A stretch of 64,000 nucleotides of DNA from Rhodospirillaceae bacterium (GCA_040219235.1 JAVJSV010000007.1:38841-102840); one strand, 5' to 3'. Numbered from the stretch's first letter, positions 19,919-30,453 are shown. The notes: generated by a model not told the origin, from the sequence alone. Translations and numbers: made by a program.

Positions 19919-20736
19919 CGGCGTCATTGCCTTCAATGGCTAATGTCCGGCGCACGACTTGGCGCCCGCAGCCATTGATCAAAAGCCCGAGACTGCGGTG
20001 GGTCTTGGCACTTGGTGCTGGGATTTATCTTGCAGTTGCAGTGGGTACGCTCGACATTGATTGGGCGCGTGTGGCGGAAGGTTGGCCGCGTGCGGAACGC
20101 TTCTTTGTCGGCTTCTTTCCTCCAGACTTTACGTCTCGTTGGGATGCCATCTTTGCCGGACTCATGGAGAGTCTTTGGATGACCGTTGCAGCCACTGTGC
20201 TTGGCATTCTTATATCTATTCCAGTTGCCGTTGGGGGGGCACGTAATGTTGCGCCATTGCCCGTGTATTATTTTTGCCGATCCATCATGGCTTTGTCGCG
20301 CACATTCCATGAAGTCTTGATCGCGATCTTTTTTGTGAAACTGTTTGGTTTCGGGCCATTTGCCGGATTGATGACGTTGACGTTTGCCACGCTCGGTTTC
20401 TATGCGAAACTCTTATCCGAAGACATTGAGAGTATTGATGTGGCGCAGGCCGAGGCTATTCGTGCGACTGGTGCAAGTTGGTTGCAATGGCTGAGCTACG
20501 GTATTCAGCCACAAGTGCTACCACGCGCAATTGGCCTGGCTGTTTATCGTCTTGATATTAACTTTCGCGAGTCTGCCGTGATTGGAATCGTTGGCGCAGG
20601 CGGTATAGGTGCAACGTTAAACACAGCCTTTGACCGTTATGAGTTTGATACGGCGGCTGCGATACTGCTGATCATCATTGGTATCGTTATGTTGGCTGAG
20701 TACACGTCAGGCATTATTCGCCAGAAGGTTCAGTGA
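19915..20736 (+). CDS. phnE: Phosphonate-type ABC transporter permease 1
   Basis: This PhnE-family permease has 273 residues, several membrane helices, and the cytoplasmic [24 protein letters not shown] coupling loop. The stretch [22 protein letters not shown] is diagnostic of PhnE. It starts at GTG, overlapping the phnC-like stop; an internal ATG at 19936 is the alternative. It should pair with the second permease to form a heterodimeric channel. Confidence 0.86.
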   Translation: MTASLPSMANVRRTTWRPQPLIKSPRLRWVLALGAGIYLAVAVGTLDIDWARVAEGWPRAERFFVGFFPPDFTSRWDAIFAGLMESLWMTVAATVLGILISIPVAVGGARNVAPLPVYYFCRSIMALSRTFHEVLIAIFFVKLFGFGPFAGLMTLTFATLGFYAKLLSEDIESIDVAQAEAIRATGASWLQWLSYGIQPQVLPRAIGLAVYRLDINFRESAVIGIVGAGGIGATLNTAFDRYEFDTAAAILLIIIGIVMLAEYTSGIIRQKVQ

Positions 20737-21551
20737 TGGCGGTCTTACAAAGCAAAGATGGCCCAATCTGGCGCAAAAGAACAACACAAGCAGATTTCAG
20801 TGTCTGGTTTTGCTGGCTGCTTGGCGTGGCTGCCGTTTCCGCTTGCTTTTACTTCATCTCAGATAAAACCATATGGGTCTTTGTGTTGAGCGCTCCTCAG
20901 GAGGCGGCAGACCTTGGCAGTCGTATGGTGCCGCCGGATTGGGCTTATAGTTCTCAGTTGTGGCGGCCTTTGTGGGACACTTTTAACATCGCCACCCTAG
21001 GCACAATACTCGCCATTGTTGCATCTATACCCGTCGCGTTTTGCGCGGCGCGCAATACCACACCCAGTAAAGTTTTTGTTCGTCCCGTTGCTTTGTTTAT
21101 CATCGCCTCCTCGCGGTCTATCAATTCGTTGATCTGGGCACTTTTACTGGTGGTTATCGTGGGGCCTGGTGTTTTCGCCGGTGTCCTGGCTATTGCGTTC
21201 CGCTCCATCGGGTTTTGTGGAAAGCTCTTGTATGAAGCCATTGAGGAAATTGACGTCTCCCCTGTTGAGGCCGTCACAGCCACCGGTGCATCGTCGGCTC
21301 AGACTCTGACATATGGCGTTGTGCCGCAAGTGATGCCTGCCTTTGCTGGAATCTCCGTGTTCAGATGGGACATCAATATTCGTGAGTCCACAATCCTCGG
21401 TCTTGTTGGTGCAGGGGGGATCGGCCTTCAGTTAAGTGCGTCCATCAACAACCTGGATTGGTCGCGTGTGGCGGTTATTCTGCTCGCGATTTTAGTCTCG
21501 GTGATTGTCTCAGAGTGGCTGTCGGCGAAAATCCGCAACGCCTTAACCTAA
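20733..21551 (+). CDS. phnE: Phosphonate-type ABC transporter permease 2
   Basis: This is a second, diverged PhnE copy of 272 residues. It has the same coupling-loop pattern (VEAVTATGASSAQTLTYGVVPQVMP) and the DINIRESTILGLVGAGGIGLQL signature. The start is either the GTG at 20733 or the adjacent ATG at 20736, both overlapping the previous stop. It ends 15 bp before the convergent phaC stop, and no clear terminator lies between. Confidence 0.86.
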   Translation: MMAVLQSKDGPIWRKRTTQADFSVWFCWLLGVAAVSACFYFISDKTIWVFVLSAPQEAADLGSRMVPPDWAYSSQLWRPLWDTFNIATLGTILAIVASIPVAFCAARNTTPSKVFVRPVALFIIASSRSINSLIWALLLVVIVGPGVFAGVLAIAFRSIGFCGKLLYEAIEEIDVSPVEAVTATGASSAQTLTYGVVPQVMPAFAGISVFRWDINIRESTILGLVGAGGIGLQLSASINNLDWSRVAVILLAILVSVIVSEWLSAKIRNALT

Positions 21552-21565
21552 GTGCGATCAGCAGC

Positions 21566-23365
21566 CTAGTTTGCACGGGCTTTGCAATAAGCCCCCGGCG
21601 CATCCTCGATCACTTTGAGGCCACCCTTGCCAGGAACACGCGCCTTAATCTTTTTGCCGGACTGTGGCTTCAACCACGCATCCCAATCAGTCCACCAAGA
21701 CCCGGCATGCTCTGTGCTGTCTTTGAGCCATTTCTCAGCAGATTTTGGGTTTTTAGAATTGGTCCAATAACAGTACTTACCGGCAGCTGGCGGATTCACA
21801 ACGCCAGCGATATGGCCCGACGCTGATAGCACAAAGCGAACCTTGCCCTTAAGCAGTTGCGTTGCGGCATAAGTGGATACCCAAGGCGCTATATGATCTT
21901 CCTTGCAGGAAATCATGTAGGTCGGCAGGTCGATTGTGCTGAGATCAATAGGTACGTCGTCTAGAGTAATGCCACCCGGTTTCACCAGGTTGTTTTCGAG
22001 ATACATGTTGCGCAGATAAAAACTATGCATCGCCTTAGGCATGCGGGTGGAGTCTGAATTCCAATACAGTAAGTCAAAGGGGAAAGGGTCTTTGCCGAGC
22101 AGATAATTGTTGACGACAAAAGACCAAATCAGATCATTTGATCGCAGCATGTTGAAGGTTGCGGCCATATCAGCCCCTTCAAGAAAGCCACCGCTTTCAT
22201 CCATACGTTTCTCTAAGCCCACGACCTGACCTTCATCAATAAAGACCCTTATGTCGCCGACTTCGCTGAAATCCGTCAGTGCGGTCATTAATGTTGCCGT
22301 TTTGACGCTCGTGTCGCCTTTGGCTTTAAGGTAGGCCAGCGCCGCCGACAGCAACGTGCCGCCAATGCAGTAGCCGGTAACGTGCACCTTGTTGACTTGA
22401 CAGGCCGTTTTTACGGCTTCAATTGCGCCAATTGCGCCTTCCAGCATGTAGTCTTCGAACGACTTGTTACCGAGGGTTTCATCCGGATTTACCCAGGAGA
22501 TAACAAAGGTGGTGTATCCCTGGTCCGTCGCCCATTTCACAAGCGAATTCTTCTCGCGTAAATCCAGGATGTAATACTTGTTAATCCAGGGCGGCATGAT
22601 CAGCAGTGGCGTTGAATACTGCTGTTCTGTTGTTGGCTCGTATTGGATTAATTGAATCAGATCATTCTGGAAGACGACTTTGCCCGGCGTTACAGCAACG
22701 TTTACACCAATCTCAAACGCCTCTTCATCTGTCATCGAAATCCGAAGCTTGCCTTTGCCCTTCTCAAGGTCATCAAGCATATTCTCCAGACCCTTAATAA
22801 GGTTCTCGCCGCCGCTTTCCGCAGTGGCCCGCAACACTTCCGGATTTGTCATCGCAAAATTGGTTGGGGCAATCGCGTCCGCGAACTGTCGTGTATAGAA
22901 ATCGACTTTGCGCGCTGTCTGAGGATCTAAGCCTTCGACATCTTTCACAGTTGCATTCATCCAGCGCGAGGTCAGAAGGTACGACTGCTTTATGAAATCA
23001 AAAACTTCGTTTTCCTGCCACGTTTCATCTTTGAAACGACGATCCCCTTTTTCGGGCTCAATCACGGGTTCTGTTTCTTCACCTAGCATCTTCAAGGTGG
23101 TGTTGCGCCATAACGCGATGTAGTCATTCCAGAGGTTGACCTGAGCTTCCACAAACTGAGAGGGGTCCTGCATCATTTTCTGGCTGAGTTCTAGAAAGGC
23201 AGCCCCAATATGAGCCGATTCGCTCATATCCATTGCCTCACCAGATGCATTGCGGGCTATGAAACCTGAAACCAGCCGTTGAGAGCGCTCGGCGATACTG
23301 GCCATGGTTTGAGCCATATCCACATCCGCCTCTGTTGAGGTCTGGTTTTTGCCGTCTTCAGTCAT
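21566..23365 (-). CDS. phaC: Class I poly(3-hydroxyalkanoate) synthase
   Basis: PhaC polymerises hydroxyacyl-CoA into storage granules. The 599-residue protein has the synthase-type lipase box GYCIGG with the catalytic cysteine at about residue 333, the catalytic Asp in SCKEDHIAPW, and His in SASGHIAGVVNPP. The N-terminal alpha/beta domain includes DWNDYIALWRNTTLK-like features of class I enzymes. No phaA, phaB or phasin gene is adjacent, so granule metabolism is encoded elsewhere. It diverges from the OmpA-like lipoprotein gene. Confidence 0.93.
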   Translation of the reverse strand: MTEDGKNQTSTEADVDMAQTMASIAERSQRLVSGFIARNASGEAMDMSESAHIGAAFLELSQKMMQDPSQFVEAQVNLWNDYIALWRNTTLKMLGEETEPVIEPEKGDRRFKDETWQENEVFDFIKQSYLLTSRWMNATVKDVEGLDPQTARKVDFYTRQFADAIAPTNFAMTNPEVLRATAESGGENLIKGLENMLDDLEKGKGKLRISMTDEEAFEIGVNVAVTPGKVVFQNDLIQLIQYEPTTEQQYSTPLLIMPPWINKYYILDLREKNSLVKWATDQGYTTFVISWVNPDETLGNKSFEDYMLEGAIGAIEAVKTACQVNKVHVTGYCIGGTLLSAALAYLKAKGDTSVKTATLMTALTDFSEVGDIRVFIDEGQVVGLEKRMDESGGFLEGADMAATFNMLRSNDLIWSFVVNNYLLGKDPFPFDLLYWNSDSTRMPKAMHSFYLRNMYLENNLVKPGGITLDDVPIDLSTIDLPTYMISCKEDHIAPWVSTYAATQLLKGKVRFVLSASGHIAGVVNPPAAGKYCYWTNSKNPKSAEKWLKDSTEHAGSWWTDWDAWLKPQSGKKIKARVPGKGGLKVIEDAPGAYCKARAN

Positions 23366-23662
23366 GGTGATTTACTTCTCGGTACGTGAATGAGCGCTAT
23401 GTTTTCCAAAATTAAGGTCCGGAGAATGACCAAAGACTGGGCCAGATACGCTAAATTCCAAGCAGCGCCTCACTTTGGTCGCTTTGCGTTAGCTTACCTT
23501 TAAAGGTTTTTTTCCGGTCGAAGTCAGGGTATGGAATAGGCGGAATGACCATGGTTGTCCAGGGCGTTGGCTAGGGATATCCCTCAAAATTCTACGCGTG
23601 TAAGCTACACAAAATTTTTCCGGATTAACGCCGGAGTTTGAGATGAAGAAGTGAGGCTATTC

Positions 23663-24715
23663 ATGGATGCAGCTTTTGATAATCGCGCCACTGAAAACAG
23701 TCCTGGCGTTTCGCCAGCGCTCACCCGTTGGTTGGCTCCGATCCTGTTATCACTGGCGCTATCTGCATGCTCCACGGTGACTGATGTCTGGGAAGGCACC
23801 ACAGCTGCCGTAGGAAGTGTTTTTTCCAGCGATGATGATGAATTTGCAGATGATTCTACAGCCGGTTTTCCAGATCTAGCGACCGTGCCAGAAGGTGCAT
23901 CTACACAGGGTGCCGCAGCCGAGCGCGCTGCTGCGACTGAAGGTCTTATTGCAGACCGAGCGCAAGCCCAATACACGGAGCAGGTTAGGCGTCGTGAACC
24001 CGTTGCGGTCAGGCCGCTTCAGGATAGTGCTGCCGCCGAGAGTCAGACGAGCAATGAGCCGCCGCCGCCAACAGCCGTGCCCGCAGCTCCGGTCACCCAA
24101 GTAGAAACTGTGCCGAGAAACCGACCTTCACTGGCTGAACGTCTGGGCGCAGCGCCGCCTCCGCCGCCGCCTGCATCAGCTGAGAGCGCACCACCGCCGC
24201 CTCCTGCTCCCCCAGTTCCAGGCCGTGCAGGAGCAACCACAGAAACGACGCTGGTTACGCCATCCACCACGATTATTGGTAGTGATCGTGGTGAGGCTAC
24301 CCCCCAAATGGCAGCGGTTCCCAACGCCATGTCCGCTTATGATCCCTCCGCTTATCGGGTTTCAACACATATCACGACGGTGACATTCCCACGCGGAAGC
24401 AGCAGCCTTACAGCGGCTGACCGCCGCGCCTTGGATGAGGTGATTAAGCTGAGAGAGCAATATAATGGCGTTATCCGGATAGTTGGTCATGCCTCCAGCC
24501 GAACCCAGGATCTTGATCCTTTGCGGCATAAACTCGCGAATTTCCGGATTTCTCTCAATCGCGCGAATTCAGTGGCAGAGGCTCTGATGGCCAAAGGTTT
24601 GCCCGCAGACCGTTTGTTTGTTGGTGCGGTGTCTGACAACGAACCGCTGTATTATGAGGTTATGCCGGCCGGTGAGAGCGGAAATCAACGCGCTGAGATC
24701 TATCTTGATTACTAA
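23663..24715 (+). CDS. OmpA-like lipoprotein with Pro-rich linker
   Basis: A signal peptide ends in a lipobox (LALSACS), so the protein is probably a lipoprotein. A central low-complexity region with runs of Pro and Ala (about residues 125-190) leads to a C-terminal OmpA-like peptidoglycan-binding domain: VIRIVGHASSRT and LNRANSVAEALMAKGL. It should tether the outer membrane to the cell wall. The ATG at 23663 follows GTGAGG; a GTG at 23651 is the alternative. The repeated Gly/Pro linker codons give strong GC skew within this gene. Confidence 0.82.
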   Translation: MDAAFDNRATENSPGVSPALTRWLAPILLSLALSACSTVTDVWEGTTAAVGSVFSSDDDEFADDSTAGFPDLATVPEGASTQGAAAERAAATEGLIADRAQAQYTEQVRRREPVAVRPLQDSAAAESQTSNEPPPPTAVPAAPVTQVETVPRNRPSLAERLGAAPPPPPPASAESAPPPPPAPPVPGRAGATTETTLVTPSTTIIGSDRGEATPQMAAVPNAMSAYDPSAYRVSTHITTVTFPRGSSSLTAADRRALDEVIKLREQYNGVIRIVGHASSRTQDLDPLRHKLANFRISLNRANSVAEALMAKGLPADRLFVGAVSDNEPLYYEVMPAGESGNQRAEIYLDY

Positions 24716-24865
24716 CGCCTCCAAAACGACTCAGTAACGCCAGAAAATTACCTCAGAGCGGACTGAATCTATAGATTAAGTCCTCGCCAGCACAGGATCA
24801 GGGCTGTAAAACTGATCTCTTAGACTAACGCACCTCTTTTTTTACTCTAGCCATATAAGAATCTC

Positions 24866-26101
24866 ATGCCCCAAGAATTTCATCGTATTAAGCGCCTCCC
24901 GCCCTATGTGTTTGCAGAAGTGAACGCTATGAAGGCTGCGGCGCGTGCGGCCGGTGAGGATATTATCGACCTTGGTATGGGGAATCCCGATCTGGCTACA
25001 CCGCCGCATATTGTTGATAAGCTGTGTGAGGTGGCAAGAGACCCAAAAGCGCACAGATACTCAGCATCTGCCGGGATCAAAGGTCTACGAAAGGCGCTGT
25101 CTGCTTATTATGAACGCCGGTTTAATGTGTCTATTGACCCGAATTCAGAATGCATCGTGACCCTCGGGTCGAAAGAAGGGCTAGCCAACCTGGCCTCTGC
25201 CATGACCAGCCCCGGTGATACGGTTTTGACACCCAATCCGAGCTATCCCATTCATCCGTTCGGCTTTATCATTGCGGATGGCTCTGTTCAGCATTTGCCA
25301 GTTATTCCTGATGAGAATTTTCTGCAGGCTTTAGAACAGGCAGTTACGCACAGTGTGCCTAAACCCGTTGCGCTTATTTTGAATTATCCGTCTAACCCAA
25401 CTGCGTTGGTTGCGGATTTGGATTTTTATGCTCAGGTGGTCGATTTTTGCCGCCGTCATGAAATCTGGATTTTGTCTGACCTGGCGTACTCCGAGATTTA
25501 CTTCGATAACAATCCGCCACCCTCCATTTTGCAGGTGCCAGGCGCAAAAGAAATTGCTGTCGAATTTACCTCCATGAGCAAGACTTACAGTATGCCAGGA
25601 TGGCGTATAGGTTTTGTTGCCGGAAATAAATTTTTGATTGGTGCCCTCACGCGTATCAAATCCTATCTGGATTATGGAGCCTTTACGCCAATCCAGGTGG
25701 CTGCCGCGGCAGCCCTGAATGGACCGCAAGATTGTGTTGAGGAAATTCGGCAAATCTACAAAGGACGTCGTGACGTCCTCATAGAAGGTTTTTCGCAGGC
25801 CGGATGGGATATCCCATCGCCACCGGCCACAATGTTTGCGTGGGCTCCTGTGCCAGCAGCATTCCAGCACCTTGGCTGTATGGGGTTTTCGAAACTTCTT
25901 CTTCAACATGCCCAAGTCGCAGTCTCACCAGGAACGGGGTTTGGCGAAAACGGCGAGGGCTTTGTCCGCATCGCACTCGTGGAAAACAAACATCGCATCC
26001 GACAGGCCATACGCAGTGTCAAACTGTTCATGGCGGATGCCGATAAGATTATTGAAGCTGCTGAAAAAGAGGCCGCACAAAAAGACAAGGCTATGGCATG
26101 A
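24866..26101 (+). CDS. Class I/II aminotransferase, LL-DAP/AlaC-like
   Basis: This 411-residue PLP enzyme of fold type I contains DLGMGNPDLATPPH, NYPSNPTA, and the PLP lysine in SMSKTYSMPGWR (Lys239). The start, RIKRLPPYVFAEVNAMK, matches enzymes annotated as LL-diaminopimelate or alanine aminotransferase (AlaC) that are paired with hom in alphaproteobacteria. It overlaps the homoserine dehydrogenase start by 4 bp, consistent with an amino-acid synthesis role. The exact amino-donor cannot be read from sequence. Confidence 0.85.
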   Translation: MPQEFHRIKRLPPYVFAEVNAMKAAARAAGEDIIDLGMGNPDLATPPHIVDKLCEVARDPKAHRYSASAGIKGLRKALSAYYERRFNVSIDPNSECIVTLGSKEGLANLASAMTSPGDTVLTPNPSYPIHPFGFIIADGSVQHLPVIPDENFLQALEQAVTHSVPKPVALILNYPSNPTALVADLDFYAQVVDFCRRHEIWILSDLAYSEIYFDNNPPPSILQVPGAKEIAVEFTSMSKTYSMPGWRIGFVAGNKFLIGALTRIKSYLDYGAFTPIQVAAAAALNGPQDCVEEIRQIYKGRRDVLIEGFSQAGWDIPSPPATMFAWAPVPAAFQHLGCMGFSKLLLQHAQVAVSPGTGFGENGEGFVRIALVENKHRIRQAIRSVKLFMADADKIIEAAEKEAAQKDKAMA

Positions 26102-27399
26102 GTGATCCCCTGAAAGTCGCAATTGCAGGTCTTGGCACTGTCGGTGTTGGAACTATAGAAGTTCTAACCCGCAATGCAGATCTCATTGCAGCTCGATGTG
26201 GGCGTCAGATAGTAGTCACAGCTATTTCTGCGCTGAACAAAGACAAAGATCGTGGCATTGATTTGTCGTCTTATCGTTGGTTTGACGACCCAATAGTCAT
26301 GGCGGTCGAAGCAGATGCTGATGTTATCGTTGAACTCATAGGGGGGTCGTCAGGCACGGCTCTCGACCTTGCACGTGCTGCTTTTAAAGCTGGCCGGCAC
26401 GTTGTCACAGCCAATAAAGCGCTGGTGGCTGAAGTGGGTACAGAACTCGCTATAAGCGCGGAAAAAGCGGGCAAGACCCTTGCTTATGAAGCTGCTGTTG
26501 CAGGCGGTATTCCAATTATTAAAGCGCTACGAGAAGGTTTGGCCGGGAACGATATCAAACGTGTTATCGGAATTCTTAATGGTACGTGTAATTACATCTT
26601 GAGCACCATGGAGGACTCCGGGCGTGATTTTGCAGATGTCCTGAAGGATGCACAAGATTTGGGCTACGCTGAAGCAGACCCTAGTTTCGATATTGATGGT
26701 GTTGATGCCGCTCACAAACTCGCCATTCTTGCAAGCTTGTCTTTCGGGACCAAGGTGAGTTTTAAAGATGTGTATGTTGAGGGCATTCGGACGATCTCTG
26801 CCATCGACTTTACCTATGCCAGGGATCTTGGTTATCGCATTAAACTCCTCGGCCTTGCCGGTAGAACGGAAGATGGTGTGTATCAGCGAGTTCATCCCTG
26901 CCTTATTGACGAAGAAGGTCCTTTGGCTTCTGTAGACGGTTCATTTAACGCCGTCATCGCGGAAGGGGATTTTGTTGGCCGCTCCGTCTACGAAGGGCGC
27001 GGGGCCGGTGCCGGCCCGACAGCATCTGCCGTGGTTGCTGATATTATTGATATAGCTGCTAAACGGTTTACGCCCCCGCTTGGGGTGCCTGCTGAGAAGC
27101 TGACCGCGTTAAAACCAGTCACAATTGATCAGCGCCACGGCGCTTTCTACCTTCGTCTTAAAGTGGTTGATCGCACCGGTGTTTTTGCAGATATCGGTGC
27201 GACTTTTCGTGACCATAATATCTCAATGGAATCGATCCTGCAGCGGGATCACGATGACGACGGCAATGCTTATGTTGTCATTATTACGCACGCGGTGAAA
27301 GAATTAGATCTGCGCGCGGCCTTGGCAACGCTGGATGCTAATGCAGCAATGGTCGAATCCCCACAGGTTATTCGTATTGAAAATGTATGGGGCGAGTGA
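26098..27399 (+). CDS. hom: Homoserine dehydrogenase
   Basis: Hom reduces aspartate semialdehyde to homoserine on the way to threonine and methionine. The NAD(P)-binding GLGTVGVGTIEVL motif opens the protein. The catalytic domain has NGTCNYILSTM and AEADPSFDIDGVDAAHKLAIL, and the C-terminus (from about residue 350) is an ACT domain for threonine feedback. Length (433) is standard. It is translationally coupled to the upstream aminotransferase gene. Confidence 0.95.
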   Translation: MSDPLKVAIAGLGTVGVGTIEVLTRNADLIAARCGRQIVVTAISALNKDKDRGIDLSSYRWFDDPIVMAVEADADVIVELIGGSSGTALDLARAAFKAGRHVVTANKALVAEVGTELAISAEKAGKTLAYEAAVAGGIPIIKALREGLAGNDIKRVIGILNGTCNYILSTMEDSGRDFADVLKDAQDLGYAEADPSFDIDGVDAAHKLAILASLSFGTKVSFKDVYVEGIRTISAIDFTYARDLGYRIKLLGLAGRTEDGVYQRVHPCLIDEEGPLASVDGSFNAVIAEGDFVGRSVYEGRGAGAGPTASAVVADIIDIAAKRFTPPLGVPAEKLTALKPVTIDQRHGAFYLRLKVVDRTGVFADIGATFRDHNISMESILQRDHDDDGNAYVVIITHAVKELDLRAALATLDANAAMVESPQVIRIENVWGE

Positions 27400-27508
27400 C
27401 ATTCGGCGAGGGATATTTGATATGCCCTCTAGCGTCCCATAAATCGGCAATTTGACTCTGGGTGTAGACCAGTTAGAACCAGGATATCTGGTAAGTCTGA
27501 GAGGTATC

Positions 27509-28501
27509 ATGTCACTACAACTTGATAGCAGCTTCAATAATGTACTCGAGCGGAATCTTGCGCTTGAAACGGTTCGCGTCACAGAAGCTGCGGCTTTATC
27601 GGCATCGCGTCTTATGGGACGCGGTGATGAAAAGGCGGCAGATCAGGCTGCGGTGGATGCCATGCGTCAGGCGCTGAACAGCCTCAACATCGACGGGACC
27701 GTCGTGATCGGCGAAGGTGAGCGTGATGAAGCCCCCATGCTCTACATTGGTGAAAAAGTGGGCAGCGGCGAAGGTCCCAAGATTGACATTGCACTTGATC
27801 CGCTAGAAGGCACGACGATTACCGCCAAAGGTGGCCCTAATGCACTCGCTGTTATCGCTATGGCGGAGGCCGGCAACTTCCTAAATGCGCCAGATGTTTA
27901 CATGGATAAAATTGCTGTCGGTCCGGGGTTGCCTCCCGGGGTCGTCGACATTGACAATGACGCTGCAGACAACCTCAAGTCTCTCGCAATGGCCAAAGAC
28001 TGTGATGTCTCTGACCTTGTTGTTTGTATTCTTGACCGGCCCCGACATGAAGAACTTATAGCTCGCGTTCGGGAGGCGGGCGCGCGCATCATGTTGATCT
28101 CTGATGGTGACGTATCCGGTGTTATTGCGACCGCTGAACAGGAAAGTGGTGTTGATATGTACATCGGTTCTGGTGGCGCACCTGAGGGTGTTCTTGCTGC
28201 GGCTGCGTTACGGTGTATTGGCGGCCAGATGCAGAGCCGTTTGCTCTTCCGTAATGAGGATGAAAAAGCGCGTGCTCGGAAGTGGGGGATTGAAGACCTG
28301 GATCGCAAGTACTCGATGCTCGATATGGCAAAGGGCAATGTCATGTTTGCAGCAACCGGTGTCACCAGTGGAGCGATGCTGAAAGGTGTGCGGCTTTTTT
28401 CTGGTGGCGCGATTACGCATTCACTGGTCATGCGTTCAAAATCGGGAACCGTTCGCTACATCGAAGCGCATCATCGTTTCGAAGGTGAGGATGCCCTTTA
28501 G
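27509..28501 (+). CDS. glpX: Class II fructose-1,6-bisphosphatase
   Basis: GlpX hydrolyses fructose-1,6-bisphosphate in gluconeogenesis. Family signatures are GEGERDEAPMLYIGEKVG, the metal-binding ALDPLEGTT, and SGVDMYIGSGGAPEGVLAAAAL. The frame opens at 27452, but ATG 27509 (MSLQLDSS) follows GAGAGG and gives 330 residues. recJ begins 6 bp after the stop, and hom precedes, so hom-glpX-recJ may be one transcript, an order seen in other alphaproteobacteria. Confidence 0.93.
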   Translation: MSLQLDSSFNNVLERNLALETVRVTEAAALSASRLMGRGDEKAADQAAVDAMRQALNSLNIDGTVVIGEGERDEAPMLYIGEKVGSGEGPKIDIALDPLEGTTITAKGGPNALAVIAMAEAGNFLNAPDVYMDKIAVGPGLPPGVVDIDNDAADNLKSLAMAKDCDVSDLVVCILDRPRHEELIARVREAGARIMLISDGDVSGVIATAEQESGVDMYIGSGGAPEGVLAAAALRCIGGQMQSRLLFRNEDEKARARKWGIEDLDRKYSMLDMAKGNVMFAATGVTSGAMLKGVRLFSGGAITHSLVMRSKSGTVRYIEAHHRFEGEDAL

Positions 28502-28507
28502 GCACAG

Positions 28508-30301
28508 ATGTCTGACGTTGCGTCACCTCTTACAACCTGCTTGGGTGTGGAACACTCTCTGCAAGGGCGTGTTTGGCAAACTGCAGTTCCTGACGAATAC
28601 GGCATTAAAGATTTAGCAAGAACCTTGCAGTTGCCAGATGCGGTCGCCCGTATTCTTGTTGCGCGCGGTTTTACAGCAGAGACAGCAGAGCCGTTTCTAA
28701 ATCCAACCTTGAAAGCGCTGATGCCAGACCCCTCCATTTTAGCGGGTATGGATTCTGCTGTCACACGGCTTGTTTCCGCAATACAGACTAATCAAAAGAT
28801 AGTCGTTTTCGGTGATTACGATGTAGATGGTGCAACCTCATCCGCAATATTGATTCGATTTTTCAGGTCGTTAGGTGTTTCCGTTGGAAGTTATATCCCG
28901 GATCGCATGAAAGAAGGCTATGGCCCGAATACACCTGCTTTATTAAGGCTGCGCGAAGAGGGGGCAGATATTGTCATTACGGTAGACTGTGGCATCACCG
29001 CTTATGAGCCGTTAGCGGCTGCTGCTGACGCTGGCTTGGATGTGGTCGTTATAGATCATCATAAGGCCGAGTCAGAGCTGCCTATTGCGGCGGCGATTGT
29101 AAATCCCAACCGATTAGATGATAGCAGCGGGCAGGGTCACCTCGCGGCAGTCGGTGTAACATTTTTAGTTCTTGTTGCGCTTAGTCGTCGCTTGCGTGAA
29201 CTCGATTGGTACAGCCGATCTGACAAGACTGAACCAGATTTGCGCACATTATTAGATATTGTAGCTTTAGGAACGGTCTGCGATGTCGTTCCACTCAAAG
29301 GGCTGAACCGCGCTTATGTGAATTATGGTCTTTCCGTTATGGCGCGCGGGAAAAACATTGGCCTTGTTGCACTCGCCAATGTGGCCGGGCTTAAAGAGGC
29401 CCCGAGAGCCTTTCACCTTGGTTATATGTTAGGGCCCCGAGTTAACGCTGGCGGGCGCGTTGGCGAAGCGCAACTAGGAACGCGACTATTGGTCAGCGAA
29501 GATCCAGATGAGGCCGCTGTTCTAGCTATGCGACTTAACGAATACAATGCCGATCGCAAAGACATTGAAGCCGCTGTTCTGGTTGAGGCCATTGAGCAGG
29601 CTGAGAGTATTGAAGAGCCGGACGCGCATGTTGTTTTTGTTGCCGGACAGAATTGGCACCCCGGCGTGATTGGGATTGTCGCCAGTCGTCTACGTGAACG
29701 CTATGATTTGCCAGCGTGCGTGGTTGCCCTTGATGGCGGCATGGCTAAAGGTTCCGGTCGTTCTGTGCCAGGTGTTGATCTCGGACAAGCGATCCTGGCT
29801 GCCCGAGATGCTGATTTGCTATTCAATGGTGGTGGCCATGCTATGGCGGCAGGATTCACCGTAGAAGTCGATAAACTGGATGCTTTTAAAACCTTTCTCG
29901 CAAAACATATTACGGATCAGGTTGCCGAGGGCGGTCGATTACCGTCCTACACAGTCGACGCCATCGTGGCTCCAAGTGGGGCAACGATAGATTTGGTAAA
30001 GCGTCTCTCAAGCATGGAGCCATTCGGTGCTGGAAACGATGAACCCAAGGTTGTGGTATCCGCCGCGCAGATCGTTAAATCCGACATTGTTGGCAACGGT
30101 CATGTCCGATGCATCGCAACGGGCAGTGATGGCGGTCGTTTAAAAACAATCGCTTTTAACTGTACCGACTCAGAACTTGGATACGCTCTACTTAATACTC
30201 AGGGTCGGTCTATTCACCTCGCAGGGAGCCTTCGGGAAGATACGTGGCAAGGACGCTCAGACGTTCAGCTAGTGATCGAGGATGCAGCTTGGGTTGCTTG
30301 A
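28508..30301 (+). CDS. recJ: Single-stranded-DNA-specific exonuclease RecJ
   Basis: RecJ degrades single-stranded DNA 5' to 3' in recombination and mismatch repair. The 597-residue protein has the DHH-family motifs FGDYDVDGATSS, DCGITA and VIDHHKA, then the DHHA1 motif FNGGGHAMAAGFTV, and a C-terminal OB-fold domain. It is the last gene in the hom-glpX-recJ run. Length and motifs are complete. Confidence 0.94.
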   Translation: MSDVASPLTTCLGVEHSLQGRVWQTAVPDEYGIKDLARTLQLPDAVARILVARGFTAETAEPFLNPTLKALMPDPSILAGMDSAVTRLVSAIQTNQKIVVFGDYDVDGATSSAILIRFFRSLGVSVGSYIPDRMKEGYGPNTPALLRLREEGADIVITVDCGITAYEPLAAAADAGLDVVVIDHHKAESELPIAAAIVNPNRLDDSSGQGHLAAVGVTFLVLVALSRRLRELDWYSRSDKTEPDLRTLLDIVALGTVCDVVPLKGLNRAYVNYGLSVMARGKNIGLVALANVAGLKEAPRAFHLGYMLGPRVNAGGRVGEAQLGTRLLVSEDPDEAAVLAMRLNEYNADRKDIEAAVLVEAIEQAESIEEPDAHVVFVAGQNWHPGVIGIVASRLRERYDLPACVVALDGGMAKGSGRSVPGVDLGQAILAARDADLLFNGGGHAMAAGFTVEVDKLDAFKTFLAKHITDQVAEGGRLPSYTVDAIVAPSGATIDLVKRLSSMEPFGAGNDEPKVVVSAAQIVKSDIVGNGHVRCIATGSDGGRLKTIAFNCTDSELGYALLNTQGRSIHLAGSLREDTWQGRSDVQLVIEDAAWVA

Positions 30302-30453
30302 ATCGGGTCTAATTTTAGGTATGGATAAATCAGTCAACAATGTGGCAACAACGCTTGTGGTAGTCCGTTGACACCCTGCACACTGCATGCCACTTTCCGC
30401 TCATAGGGCCCTTAGTTGCGGCCTTCCGCCACTTTAACAGGGGGACTATTTCA

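Noticed and set aside
25331..25915. Long leftward open frame of 194 residues opposite the aminotransferase gene
   Set aside because: It lies wholly inside a clear PLP enzyme gene on the other strand and shows no family motif, so it is a shadow frame.
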